Assembly (NCBI RefSeq): GCF_026157105.1
Contig: NZ_JANPVQ010000001.1
Coordinates: 1,853,501 to 1,917,500 of the forward strand
Direction of reading: 5' to 3'
Length of the DNA: 64,000 nt
Origin: Sphingomicrobium marinum
GTDB lineage: Bacteria; Pseudomonadota; Alphaproteobacteria; Sphingomonadales; Sphingomonadaceae
Positions 49,843 through 58,859 of this stretch are shown here, one piece after another (position 1 is the first letter of the stretch; the number at the start of each line of letters is the position of its first letter). The translations under genes were made by a program, and so were the position numbers. The notes under the pieces are model-generated. The model searched no databases. It worked only from the letters and a program-made list of their open reading frames with translations, and was not told the DNA's origin.

Positions 49843-50448
49843 ATGAACCTGCGCAAGATCAGGCTTATCCTTTGGGGCCTCGTCGCGGTCGTCGGGATCG
49901 GCGTCGGCCTGTTCCTGATGCTATCGAAACCGGCGCAAGCGCCTATCGGCGAGGTGCGCACCACGACCTTCCAGGAAACGATCGGTGGTGACTGGGCGCT
50001 GGTCGACGCGGCCGGCGACAGCTTCGGCAGCGAAAACCTGGCCGGACGCCCCCACGCGGTCTTCTTCGGCTTCACCCACTGCCCCGATATCTGCCCCAAC
50101 ACGCTCAGCCGCCTGGCGCGCCTGCGCAAGGATTTGGGCGAGGACAGCTTCGACATCGTCTTCATCAGCGTCGATCCCGGACGCGACGGGCCTGAAGAAG
50201 TCGGCAAATATGCCGATCTGTTCGGCACGCCCGTGATCGGGCTGACCGGCAGCGAAAGCCAGATCCAGGCGGTGATGGAGAAGTTCGGTGTAGCGCGCGA
50301 GATCGTCGATCTCGAGGGCGGCGGCTACACCGTCGACCACACCGCCAATGTTTTTCTGTTCGATGAGAACGGCAGATTCACCGTGACGATCAGCCCCGAA
50401 GAGGGCCGCGAGCCCGCGCTCGAGAAGCTACGCCGGATCGCCGGCTGA
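49843..50448 (+). CDS. SCO1/SenC family copper-dependent protein
   Basis: 201 residues: N-terminal membrane anchor (about 8-28), then a thioredoxin-like SCO domain with the copper/redox motif FTHCPDICPNTLSRL and the distant His ligand in YTVDHTANVFLF. It inserts or reduces copper at subunit II of cytochrome oxidase. The ATG abuts the stop of the PCu(A)C gene, forming a two-gene copper-delivery unit. The last 21 nt overlap antisense with the 3' end of the alpha/beta-hydrolase gene. Confidence 0.92.
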   Translation: MNLRKIRLILWGLVAVVGIGVGLFLMLSKPAQAPIGEVRTTTFQETIGGDWALVDAAGDSFGSENLAGRPHAVFFGFTHCPDICPNTLSRLARLRKDLGEDSFDIVFISVDPGRDGPEEVGKYADLFGTPVIGLTGSESQIQAVMEKFGVAREIVDLEGGGYTVDHTANVFLFDENGRFTVTISPEEGREPALEKLRRIAG

Positions 50449-51306
50449 CGCTTCCACACGCGCCAGCAAGTCCGCCAGCGCCGCGATCGATTCCGGTTCA
50501 TCGAAGGTTGGCGCGTGGCCGACATGGGGGATCGTCACCAGCTTGCCTTGGGGTAGCATGCTGATCATGCGCTCGGCCTGCTCCTCGGTAAACAGGTCGC
50601 TGATCTCGCCGCGCAGGATGGTCACCGGGATTTCCGACAGACCGCCGAGCAGGTGCCAGGCGTCCATCGGCTCTTCATCCGCGCCGTTGATGACGTTGAT
50701 CGCGATGTCGGGGTCGTAATCGAAGCGCACGCCGCCCGGCACCTCTTTCATAGTGCGCCGCGCGAACCGTTCCCATTCGGCCAAGCCCCACTTGGGATAG
50801 ACGAAACCTGATGCTGACTGCATGGCTTCGGCAGCCTCGGTGAAGTCGGTGTAGATGGGCTGCTGGCCGACATATTCGCGAATGCGCACGATGCCGGGCT
50901 CATGCAGTTCGGGGGCGATATCGTTGATCAGCGCGCCGGCGATGCGTTCGCCATCGCTTGCCCCCACCAGCATCGTCACGATGCCGCCCAGCGACGTGCC
51001 CACGAACACCGCATCGGCAATGCCCTGCTCGTCGAGGAATTTGGTGACGTCCGCCGCGTAGGTCGGCGGCATGTAGCGTTCGGGTTTGGGATCCCATTCC
51101 GACTTGCCGCGGCCGCGAAATTCCAGGCAGATCACCCGCCAGTCGCCAGCGAACGCCTCGGCCACCGGCTCGAAGTCCCTGGCATTTCGCGTCAGCCCGG
51201 GAAGGCACAGGATCGGCGGTTTGTCGCGCGGGCCTTCATAGTCGCGAAAATGGAGCTTCAGCTCCAGGTCGGCGCTGTTGAAATACCGGTCTTTGTAAGC
51301 GGCCAC
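50428..51306 (-). CDS. Alpha/beta hydrolase
   Basis: 292 residues with the canonical alpha/beta-hydrolase fold: oxyanion loop LCLPGLTRNARDFEP, FRGRGKSEWDP, nucleophile elbow VFVGTSLGGIV (Ser), acidic residue near ILRGEISDLF, and His in IPHVGHAPTFDEPES. No signal peptide, so cytoplasmic. Specificity cannot be read from the sequence (esterase, haloalkane dehalogenase-like or ring-cleavage hydrolase are all possible). Convergent with SCO1 and divergent from selO (35 nt between starts). Confidence 0.85.
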   Translation of the reverse strand: MAAYKDRYFNSADLELKLHFRDYEGPRDKPPILCLPGLTRNARDFEPVAEAFAGDWRVICLEFRGRGKSEWDPKPERYMPPTYAADVTKFLDEQGIADAVFVGTSLGGIVTMLVGASDGERIAGALINDIAPELHEPGIVRIREYVGQQPIYTDFTEAAEAMQSASGFVYPKWGLAEWERFARRTMKEVPGGVRFDYDPDIAINVINGADEEPMDAWHLLGGLSEIPVTILRGEISDLFTEEQAERMISMLPQGKLVTIPHVGHAPTFDEPESIAALADLLARVEASAGDPA

Positions 51307-51341
51307 TATCGGATTCCCTTCGCCTCCCCTATCGCGAGGTC

Positions 51342-52721
51342 ATGGCATCAGAGCAACCCTATCGTGCCGATCCGGCGATCCTGTCGCTCGGTGAGGACTT
51401 TTACGATGCGGTCGATCCGGCCAATTATCCGAAGACGATCGAGCGCTTCTTCAATCATCGCCATGCCGCCAAAGTCGGGCTCGGCAAGCTAGACGAGACC
51501 GAGCGCGAACAGCATTTCGGGCGCTTCGAGCCGCTACCCGGAAACCTCGAGAAACCGCTCGCGCTGCGCTATCACGGCCACCAGTTCCGCCATTACAATC
51601 CAGAGCTTGGCGACGGGCGCGGCTTCCTGTTTGGGCAGCTGCGCGACGACAAGGACCGGCTGCTCGACCTTGGCACCAAGGGTAGCGGGCAAACGCCGTG
51701 GAGCCGGCGCGGCGACGGTCGCCTGACCTTGAAGGGCGGCGTGCGCGAAATCCTTGCCACCGAGATGCTCGAGGCGCTGGGCGTCAACACCAGCAAGACC
51801 TTCGCGCTGTACGAAACGGGCGAACAGTTGTGGCGGGGTGACGAGCCCTCCCCCACCCGTTCCAGCGTGATGACGCGGCTTTCCCACGGACATATCCGCA
51901 TCGGCAGCTTCCAGCGCCTCGCCTTCTACCAGGATCGCGACAATCTTTCCCGGCTGGTCGATTACTGCCTCGATCAGCTCTACGGCGAAACGCTAGAGGG
52001 CGACACGCAAGCGCGGGCCCTACGCTTGTTCGATCTTGTCGCCAGCACCACCGCCGAACTGGCCGCCAGCTACATGGTCGCGGGCTTTGTCCACGGCGTG
52101 CTCAACAGCGATAACATCGCCATCACCGGCGAGAGCTTCGACTATGGCCCGTGGCGCTTCACGCCGAAGTGGGAGGAAGGCTTCACCGCCGCCTATTTCG
52201 ACGAAATGGGGCTCTACAGCTTTGGCCGCCAGCCCGAGGCGATCCACTGGGATCTGGTCCAGCTGGGCTCCAGCCTCACGCTCATCGGCGAGATCGAGGA
52301 CCTCCAACCCATCGCAAACCGCTGGACCGACCGCTTCGATGCGGCGCTGATCGAAAAGCTGCTACAGCGGCTCGGTGTCGCGCCAGGCGAGGATGATCGC
52401 GAACTTGCGCAATCGATTGTGACGGCGCTCGGCACCAATGACGTGCTCATAGATCGCTTCTTCTTCGACTGGCGCGGGGGCATCGATCCGGGCGGCGACA
52501 TCTATGCGGGCGAGGACTTCCGCAAGCTCGCTACATTGCTCGAAGGGCGCGCGAATAAGGACGCCCGCTCCCATCCGTACTGGTCCGACACGGCGCCCTG
52601 TTCGATGCACATCGAGGAAGTTGAATCCATTTGGGATGCAATCGCCGAAAATGACGACTGGCAGCCGTTATACGACAAGATCGACGCCATTCGTCGCATG
52701 GGCGAGGCGATGGGTGCTTGA
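51342..52721 (+). CDS. selO: Protein adenylyltransferase SelO (YdiU)
   Basis: 459 residues of the SelO/YdiU pseudokinase family, which transfers AMP from ATP to Ser/Thr/Tyr of proteins and is linked to oxidative-stress response. Hallmarks: YHGHQFRHYNPELGDGRG (about 64-81), LDLGTKGSGQTPWSRRGDGR, the reversed-nucleotide-site SSVMTRLSHGHIRIGSFQ, FVHGVLNSDNIAITGESFDY (catalytic-loop/metal) and RQPEAIHWDLVQL. The sequence ends ..RRMGEAMGA with no C-terminal Cys/selenocysteine near the end, so the eukaryotic Sec feature is absent. astD follows 36 nt downstream. Confidence 0.93.
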   Translation: MASEQPYRADPAILSLGEDFYDAVDPANYPKTIERFFNHRHAAKVGLGKLDETEREQHFGRFEPLPGNLEKPLALRYHGHQFRHYNPELGDGRGFLFGQLRDDKDRLLDLGTKGSGQTPWSRRGDGRLTLKGGVREILATEMLEALGVNTSKTFALYETGEQLWRGDEPSPTRSSVMTRLSHGHIRIGSFQRLAFYQDRDNLSRLVDYCLDQLYGETLEGDTQARALRLFDLVASTTAELAASYMVAGFVHGVLNSDNIAITGESFDYGPWRFTPKWEEGFTAAYFDEMGLYSFGRQPEAIHWDLVQLGSSLTLIGEIEDLQPIANRWTDRFDAALIEKLLQRLGVAPGEDDRELAQSIVTALGTNDVLIDRFFFDWRGGIDPGGDIYAGEDFRKLATLLEGRANKDARSHPYWSDTAPCSMHIEEVESIWDAIAENDDWQPLYDKIDAIRRMGEAMGA

Positions 52722-52757
52722 CCGGGGCCGCTGCCCTCTGCAAACCGCAATTTACCT

Positions 52758-54179
52758 ATGAAATTAATCTCCCACGAACCTGCAACCGGCGATCTCATCT
52801 GGGAAGGTGAGTCCGGCGATGCCGCCGAAGAAGTCGCGAAGGCGCGGGCATCGTGGGCGGAATGGGCGGCCCGCTCCTTCACCTACCGCGCCGAAACGCT
52901 CCGGCGCTTCGTCAATGTCGTGCGCTCGAAGGAACAGGATTTCGCGGACCTGATCGCGCGCGAGGCCGGCAAGCCTTTCTGGGAAGCCAAGACCGAAGTC
53001 GGCGCCGTCATCGGCAAGGTCGATATCAGCACCAACGCCTGGTCCGACCGCACCGGCAACAAGAAGCTCGAAGCGGCGATGGGCAACAAGGTTTCGGTGC
53101 GCCACAAGCCGCACGGCGTGCTCGCGGTGCTGGGGCCGTACAACTTCCCCGCGCACCTGCCCAACGGCCACATCGTGCCCGCGCTGCTGGCGGGTAATGC
53201 GGTCGTCTTCAAGCCATCGGAAAAGACCCCGGCGAGCGGTCAATTCCTCGTCGATTGCTATCACGAAGCGGGCGTGCCCGAAGGCGTGATCCGCTGCCTG
53301 CAGGGTGGGCCCGAGGTTGGCAAGGCGCTCGCCAGCGATCCCGGCATCGACGGCCTGCTGTTCACCGGCAGCGCGCATGTCGGCAAGATTCTGCACCAGC
53401 ATTTTGCCGATACGCCGCAGAAAATCCTCGCCATCGAAGCGGGCGGCAACAACCCGCTCGTCGCGTGGGACATGAAGGACATCCACGCCGCCGCGGCGAT
53501 TATCGTCCAGTCGGCCTATCTCTCGGCGGGCCAGCGTTGCACCTGCGCGCGCCGCCTGATCGTGTCCGAAGAAGGGCATGAGCGGATCCTCGACGAAGTG
53601 CTCCGCCTGATCGACCGCATTATCGTCGATCACCCGCATGCCGATCCGCAGCCCTTCATGGGCCCGCTGATCGACAATGCCAGCGCCGACAAGGTGCAGG
53701 ACCAGTATATGAATCTCATGATGAAGGGCGGCACGCCGATCCGGCGGCTCGACCGCCCTTATGAGGAGCGCCCTTACCTCACCCCCGCGCTGATCGACGT
53801 CACCAATGTGCGCGATCGCCCGGACGAGGAGATTTTCGGCCCCGTCCTGCAGCTCATTCGCGTCCGCGATTTCGACGAGGCGATCAGGGAAGCCAACAAC
53901 ACCCGCTTCGGCCTCGCCGCCAGTGTGCTGACGCGCGAACCCAAGAATTACAACAAGTTCTGGGCCAATGTGCGCGCCGGCGTGATCAACTGGAACAAGC
54001 CTACCAACGGCGCCCCCTCGACCGCCCCATTCGGCGGCGTCGGCATCAGCGGCAACCACCGCCCCAGCGCCTATTACGCCGCGGACTATTGCGCCTATCC
54101 GGTCACCAGCGTGGAAGCCGAATTGTGCCGGGCAAATATCGGCCAGGGCCTGCGCGATCCGAATATGATCGAGGATTAG
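52758..54179 (+). CDS. astD: Succinylglutamate-semialdehyde dehydrogenase
   Basis: 473 residues, NAD-dependent aldehyde dehydrogenase closest to AstD, the fourth enzyme of the arginine succinyltransferase pathway. AstD-typical features: GPYNFPAHLPNGHIVPALLA, LLFTGSAHVG (NAD loop), AIEAGGNNPLV (general base Glu) and the nucleophile Cys in SAGQRCTCARRL. No astA, astB, astC or astE gene is near, so the rest of the pathway, if present, is elsewhere; the enzyme may serve another semialdehyde. It follows selO by 36 nt with a weak Shine-Dalgarno. Confidence 0.88.
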   Translation: MKLISHEPATGDLIWEGESGDAAEEVAKARASWAEWAARSFTYRAETLRRFVNVVRSKEQDFADLIAREAGKPFWEAKTEVGAVIGKVDISTNAWSDRTGNKKLEAAMGNKVSVRHKPHGVLAVLGPYNFPAHLPNGHIVPALLAGNAVVFKPSEKTPASGQFLVDCYHEAGVPEGVIRCLQGGPEVGKALASDPGIDGLLFTGSAHVGKILHQHFADTPQKILAIEAGGNNPLVAWDMKDIHAAAAIIVQSAYLSAGQRCTCARRLIVSEEGHERILDEVLRLIDRIIVDHPHADPQPFMGPLIDNASADKVQDQYMNLMMKGGTPIRRLDRPYEERPYLTPALIDVTNVRDRPDEEIFGPVLQLIRVRDFDEAIREANNTRFGLAASVLTREPKNYNKFWANVRAGVINWNKPTNGAPSTAPFGGVGISGNHRPSAYYAADYCAYPVTSVEAELCRANIGQGLRDPNMIED

Positions 54180-54180
54180 G

Positions 54181-54420
54181 GTGAGCCCCTACTTCAAAGC
54201 GTGGGGTTTACTGATAATCGGGATCGGAAGCGCGCTCTTCATGCTTTGGTGTTCTGATGCCGGAACAAGCCACTTCATGACGGTCATTTTTGTCTTTGGG
54301 ATCGGGGTTTATGTACTCCGATGTCCAAATTGCGGAAAGCCGCTTCTCTTGCGGCGAGGGTTGTTTGTGCCTTGGCCAGAGAAGATCTGCGGCAAGTGTG
54401 AAACGGATCTGACAGCCTAG
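54181..54420 (+). CDS. Small membrane protein with C-terminal zinc ribbon
   Basis: 79 residues, GTG start one base after the astD stop. Two hydrophobic helices (about 9-25 and 33-47) are followed by a treble-clef-like Cys pattern, CPNCGKPLLLRR..CGKCETDL, suited to bind one zinc. No named family is recognised. Base composition (about half GC by eye) and codon use are clearly lower in GC than the neighbours, which suggests recent acquisition or relaxed selection. No dedicated Shine-Dalgarno is obvious apart from the AGGATTAGG at the end of astD. Confidence 0.6.
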   Translation: MSPYFKAWGLLIIGIGSALFMLWCSDAGTSHFMTVIFVFGIGVYVLRCPNCGKPLLLRRGLFVPWPEKICGKCETDLTA

Positions 54421-54457
54421 AGCATTAGGGGCGAACCAAAGTCCGCCCCTGAGGAAC

Positions 54458-56569
54458 CTAATCCATCAGCTGCTGCATCAGGTAGGTGTAGCGGAGCGCC
54501 AGTAGCTTAGCCTGCTGCTCGGGATCGTTACCGCCCGAATGCCCGCCGACCATGTCCTCATAATAGAGATAGGGCTGGCCGTTGGCGTCCATCTTCGCGG
54601 CGGCCTTGCGGCCGTGGCTCGGGTGGGTGCGATCATCCGCCGTCGAGGTGACGTAGAGCACCTTGGGGAACTGCGCCCCCGGCACCAACTTCTGGTAGGG
54701 CGAATAGGGTTCGATCCATTCGCGCTGTTCGGGAATGCGCGGGTCGCCATACTCGCCGATCCACGAGGCGCCGCGACCGATCTCGTGATAGCGCAGCATG
54801 TCGAACAGCGGGATCGCCACGATCGCCGCGTCGAACAAATCAGGCCGCTGCGTGAAGGCGGTGCCCACCAGAAGCCCGCCCTGGCTACCGCCCGAAATGC
54901 CGAGATGGTCGGGGCTGGTCAGCCCACGATCGACTACCTCCTGCGCAATGGCGATGAAATCGTCCCACGTGCGCTGCTTGTTCTCGCGGATCGCGGTCTG
55001 GTGCCACTCGGGCCCGAACTCCCCGCCGCCGCGCATATTGCCGAGCACGTAGGCCCCGCCACGCTCCAGCCACAGCTTGCCGGTGGAACCCAGATAGGCG
55101 GGAACACGGCTGACCTGGAAGCCTCCATAGCCCGTCAGCAGCGTGGGGGTGGAACCGTCCATCACCGTGTCTTCAGCGCGCACCACGAAATAGGGGATTT
55201 TCGATCCGTCCGCGCTGGTCGCTTCCATCTGTTCGATGACATAGCCGTCGGCATCGAAGCGCTCGGGCTGTTGCTTGAGCTGCTCGAGCTGGTCGGTCTC
55301 GCCATTGTAGAACCAGGTCGTGGTCGGATTGAGGAAATCAGTCGAATAGAGCAGCACTTCGTCGGTGACGTCCGAGGCCGAGCCGATCGAGAGCGTCGCA
55401 TTGTCGGGCAGCGGCAGCTGCTTCTTCACCCACGCACCGTCGACATAATTATATTTGTAGACCCGCCCGCGCACATTATCGAGCACGCCGACATACATCG
55501 AGCCCGCGGTGGAGTTGGCGCCGCGCCGCGTCTGGCGATCCGCGGGCAACCAGACCGGCTCCCATGTCACGCCGTTCGGGTTGGCCTTGAAGGCCTCGAG
55601 GTCGGTCGAAAGCAATGCGTCGGCGGGATAGGTGACCCCGCCACTTTCCCACGGCACGTCGAGCGACAGCAGCATCTGGCCATCGACGATCCCGGCGGGA
55701 TTGGCTTTTGTGGGAATGTCGAGCTTCACCCAATTGCCATCGACTTCCCAATAATATTCGCGCTCGTGGAAATTGAGCCCGCGCGAGGCCATGCGGCCCT
55801 GGATCACGTAATCGCCATCGCGCACGATCGAGGCCCCCGCCGAAACGTCTGTGGGCTCCCCTCGAAAGATCTCGGTCGCCTGGTCGAGTGACTGGCCGCG
55901 CTTCAGGATCTTGGAGACGTAGGGATATTCGCTTTCGGTCAGCGTGCCGTCACCCCAGTCGCGCGTGACGATGACCGTATCCTTGTCGATCCACTGGACG
56001 CTGCCGAGCCCCTCGGGGAAGAAGAAACCGCCCTCGACGAATTCGCGCTTTTCGAGGTCGAATTCGCGCAGTTCGCTGGCATCCTTGCCGCCATCGGACA
56101 GCGCCAACAGGCAATATTTGCGCTCGGGCGGCAGGCAGTTGAGGCCGCGATACACCCACTCGCGCCCCTCGGCCTTAGCCAATGCATCGATATCGAGCAC
56201 CACGTCCCAATCGGGATCGTCGGTGCGGTAGCTTTCCATCGTCGTGAAGCGCACCAACCCCTTGGGATTCTCATCGTCCTGCCAGAAATTCATCAGACCC
56301 TGCGGCCAGATCGAGACGCCCGGCACGCGGTCATCGGCGGTAAGGATATCGTAGGCGTCCTTGCGCAGTTCCTCGAACCGCGGATCGGTGAAGAGCGCCG
56401 CTTCGGTTTTCTCGTTTTCGGCAGAAACCCATGCGAGCGCTTCATCGCTGCGGGCGTCTTCCAGCCAGATAAACGGATCGTCGTCAGGCCCGGGCACGCC
56501 ATCTTGTGCCGCAGCGGGCGTAGCAAGGGCAAGCGCGGCGGCGGTGCCGCCAAGCAGTGGCTTTTTCAT
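54458..56569 (-). CDS. Prolyl oligopeptidase family (S9A) serine peptidase, exported
   Basis: 703 residues. Signal peptide (MKKPLLGGTAAALALATPAAAQ), then the N-terminal S9A segment DPFIWLEDARSDEALAWVSAEN, a beta-propeller (about 75-410) and a hydrolase domain with the catalytic Ser in ISGGSQGGLLVG, Asp in STADDRTHPSHGRK and His in VGGHSGG. The YGGFQVSRVPAYL oxyanion-side motif is present. It cleaves short proline-containing peptides and here acts in the periplasm. It is 94 nt downstream of dnaB on the same strand. Confidence 0.94.
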   Translation of the reverse strand: MKKPLLGGTAAALALATPAAAQDGVPGPDDDPFIWLEDARSDEALAWVSAENEKTEAALFTDPRFEELRKDAYDILTADDRVPGVSIWPQGLMNFWQDDENPKGLVRFTTMESYRTDDPDWDVVLDIDALAKAEGREWVYRGLNCLPPERKYCLLALSDGGKDASELREFDLEKREFVEGGFFFPEGLGSVQWIDKDTVIVTRDWGDGTLTESEYPYVSKILKRGQSLDQATEIFRGEPTDVSAGASIVRDGDYVIQGRMASRGLNFHEREYYWEVDGNWVKLDIPTKANPAGIVDGQMLLSLDVPWESGGVTYPADALLSTDLEAFKANPNGVTWEPVWLPADRQTRRGANSTAGSMYVGVLDNVRGRVYKYNYVDGAWVKKQLPLPDNATLSIGSASDVTDEVLLYSTDFLNPTTTWFYNGETDQLEQLKQQPERFDADGYVIEQMEATSADGSKIPYFVVRAEDTVMDGSTPTLLTGYGGFQVSRVPAYLGSTGKLWLERGGAYVLGNMRGGGEFGPEWHQTAIRENKQRTWDDFIAIAQEVVDRGLTSPDHLGISGGSQGGLLVGTAFTQRPDLFDAAIVAIPLFDMLRYHEIGRGASWIGEYGDPRIPEQREWIEPYSPYQKLVPGAQFPKVLYVTSTADDRTHPSHGRKAAAKMDANGQPYLYYEDMVGGHSGGNDPEQQAKLLALRYTYLMQQLMD

Positions 56570-56663
56570 GTATTACTCTCCGTGACGCAAAGATATACGC
56601 GGGAGCGTAGTGCGTGGCATCGACGACGGAAAGGGCGCTCGACAAACTGGCGCAGGGATACGA

Positions 56664-58181
56664 CTACCCCCGCATCTCCGGCGCATAGGTATCGTCCATT
56701 GGCGCGTCCGAGAAGCGCGTCACGCGCGCGTCGAACTTCATCTTCACGCGGCCGGTGGCGCCGTGGCGCTGTTTGGCGACGATCAACTCGGCCATCTGGT
56801 AGACGCGTTCCATGTCGCGCGACCATTGTTCATGGGCTTCCCACACCGCGGCATCATCGCCCTCGATCGGCTTTTTGGGCTCGCGCGCGTTGACGTAATA
56901 TTCCTCGCGATAGACGAACAGCACGATATCCGCGTCCTGCTCGATCGAGCCGGATTCGCGAAGATCGGACAGCATCGGCTTCTTGTCCTCGCGCTGCTCG
57001 ACCGCACGGCTGAGCTGCGACAGCGCCAGCACCGGAACGTCGAGTTCCTTGGCGAGCTGCTTGAGACCGCGCGAAATCTCCGAGATTTCCTGCACGCGAT
57101 TGTCGTTCGACCCGCGCCCCGATCCTTGGAGCAGCTGGAGATAATCGACCACGACCATCCCGATGCCCTTTTGGCGCTTGAGCCGCCGCGCGCGGGTGCG
57201 CAGCGCGGCGATGGTGAGGCCCGGCGTATCGTCGATATAAAGCGGCAGCGTCGACAAGTCGGCGGCAGCGCGCGCGAGGTTGGTGAATTCCTGCTTGGAA
57301 ATCTTCCCCATGCGCAAATTTTCGGAAGAGATGCCCGATTGCTCGGCAAGGATACGCGTGGCCAGCTGGTCGGCGGACATTTCCAGACTGAAGAAGGCGA
57401 CCGGCGCGCCCGCCGATTTCTTCTCCTCGATGCCGTCTTCCATGTCGCGCACGAAGCGCTGCGCGGCGGCAAAGGCCATGTTGGTGGCAAGCGAGGTCTT
57501 GCCCATGCCAGGACGTCCAGCGAGGATCAGCAGATCCGAGTGGTGCAGGCCGCCGATCTTGGAATTGACGCCCTCGATCCCGGTGGTGATCCCGCTGAGG
57601 TGCCCGCCCGAATTCAGCGCCTTTTCGGCCATTTCGATCGCGACCTTCGAGGCATCGCCAAAGCTCTTGGCCTTGCCGTCCGCCCCGCCTTCTTCGGCGA
57701 CGCGGTAGAGCGCGGTTTCGGCGCGTTCGACCTGTTCCAATGGCGCGACTTCTTCGGACGTGTCGAGCGCATCCTCGACCATGTCGCGGCCGACATCGAC
57801 CAGTGCGCGTAGCAGCGCGAGGTCATAGATCTGCGCCGCGAAATCGCGCGCGCCGATCACGCTGGCGCCACTACCCGTCAGCTTGGCGAGATAGGCCGGC
57901 CCGCCCAGTTCCTTCATCGCCTCGTCCGCTTCGAACAGCGGCTTCAGCGTCACCGGGTTGGCGACCATGTTGCGGTCGGTCAGCTTGAGGATCTGTTCGT
58001 AGATGCGCCCGTGGAGCGGTTCGAAGAAATGCTCGGCGCGCAGCTTCATCTGCACGTCTTCGACCAGCCTATTATCGATCATCAGCGCGCCGAGGAGCGC
58101 GGCTTCCGCCTCGATATTCTGGGGTAGGGTCTGCTGCTTGTCGGGCTCCTCGCCCGAACCGATCGAAACAATCTCTGCCAT
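56664..58181 (-). CDS. dnaB: Replicative DNA helicase
   Basis: DnaB, 505 residues, hexameric 5'-3' helicase of the replication fork. N-terminal domain from PQNIEAEAALLGALMIDNRL; RecA-like motor with Walker A ILAGRPGMGKTSLATNMA, Walker B region VVVDYLQLLQG, and the arginine finger/DNA loop FANPARSS-equivalent DLRESGSIEQDADIVLFVYR. There is no intein. The divergent space to dcd (58182-58301) holds a perfect DnaA box 66-74 nt before this start, suggesting DnaA-linked control. Confidence 0.96.
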   Translation of the reverse strand: MAEIVSIGSGEEPDKQQTLPQNIEAEAALLGALMIDNRLVEDVQMKLRAEHFFEPLHGRIYEQILKLTDRNMVANPVTLKPLFEADEAMKELGGPAYLAKLTGSGASVIGARDFAAQIYDLALLRALVDVGRDMVEDALDTSEEVAPLEQVERAETALYRVAEEGGADGKAKSFGDASKVAIEMAEKALNSGGHLSGITTGIEGVNSKIGGLHHSDLLILAGRPGMGKTSLATNMAFAAAQRFVRDMEDGIEEKKSAGAPVAFFSLEMSADQLATRILAEQSGISSENLRMGKISKQEFTNLARAAADLSTLPLYIDDTPGLTIAALRTRARRLKRQKGIGMVVVDYLQLLQGSGRGSNDNRVQEISEISRGLKQLAKELDVPVLALSQLSRAVEQREDKKPMLSDLRESGSIEQDADIVLFVYREEYYVNAREPKKPIEGDDAAVWEAHEQWSRDMERVYQMAELIVAKQRHGATGRVKMKFDARVTRFSDAPMDDTYAPEMRG

Positions 58182-58246
58182 GGGACGATCCTATATATCA
58201 GAAAATGCGGCTGTGCGGGCTAGCCTAAAAATTTCGGTGGGCAGAT

Positions 58247-58276
58247 TGTGGATAAGTTTCACATTTGCGTGGATAG
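58247..58276 (-). promoter_or_regulatory. DnaA-box pair upstream of dnaB
   Basis: The minus strand reads TTATCCACA (58255-58247), an exact match to the DnaA consensus TTATNCACA, and CTATCCACG (58276-58268), a 7-of-9 match in the same orientation. Their 21-nt offset is two helical turns. The pair lies between divergent dnaB and dcd, both DNA-replication genes. Confidence 0.5.
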
Positions 58277-58301
58277 GATTTGTCCGCCACACCATGCAGC
58301 C

Positions 58302-58856
58302 ATGAGCATTCTTTCCGACAAGTGGATTCGCGAACAATCACAGACGAACGGCATGATCGAACCCTTCGTCGAGGCGCAGCGGCGCGAGGGCAATATCAGC
58401 TACGGCCTGTCGAGCTATGGCTATGACGCGCGGGTTGCCGACGAATTCAAGATATTCACCAATATCGACAGTGCGGTCGTCGATCCCAAGAATTTCGCCG
58501 ACAACAGTTTCGTCGACAAGCAGACCGATTGCTGCATCATCCCGCCCAACAGCTTTGCGCTCGCGCGGACGGTCGAATATTTCCGCATCCCCGAAGACGT
58601 GCTCGTCATCTGCCTAGGCAAATCGACCTATGCGCGCTGCGGCATCATCGTAAACGTCACACCGCTCGAACCCGGCTGGGAAGGCCATGTGACGCTGGAA
58701 TTTTCCAACACCACCCCGCTCCCCGCCAAGATCTACGCCAACGAAGGCGCCTGCCAGTTCCTCTTCCTCAAGGGGAACGAGCGCTGCGAAACCAGCTACA
58801 AGGACCGCGCCGGCAAATATATGGGCCAGCAGGGCGTCACGCTGCCCAAGCTCTAG
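58302..58856 (+). CDS. dcd: dCTP deaminase
   Basis: 184 residues; deaminates dCTP to dUTP, feeding the dUMP that ThyA (23.4 kb) methylates. Family motifs: [12 protein letters not shown] start, [35 protein letters not shown] (active-site Ser/Arg) and [14 protein letters not shown] with the catalytic Glu, ending [10 protein letters not shown]. The frame opens upstream at 58248, but ATG 58302 matches the universal N-terminus. Divergent from dnaB. Confidence 0.95.
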   Translation: MSILSDKWIREQSQTNGMIEPFVEAQRREGNISYGLSSYGYDARVADEFKIFTNIDSAVVDPKNFADNSFVDKQTDCCIIPPNSFALARTVEYFRIPEDVLVICLGKSTYARCGIIVNVTPLEPGWEGHVTLEFSNTTPLPAKIYANEGACQFLFLKGNERCETSYKDRAGKYMGQQGVTLPKL

Positions 58857-58859
58857 CGC

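Noticed and set aside
51342-52721. Selenocysteine in SelO
   Set aside because: No UGA codon near the 3' end in frame and no SECIS-like structure needed; the protein ends normally after GEAMGA.
54427-54450. Hairpin AGGGGCG..CGCCCCT between the zinc-ribbon and S9A genes as a terminator
   Set aside because: The stem is only 7 bp with a 10-nt loop and neither strand has a following T-run.
56664-58181. Intein in dnaB
   Set aside because: Length (505 codons) and motor motifs are continuous, with no splicing-block motifs.
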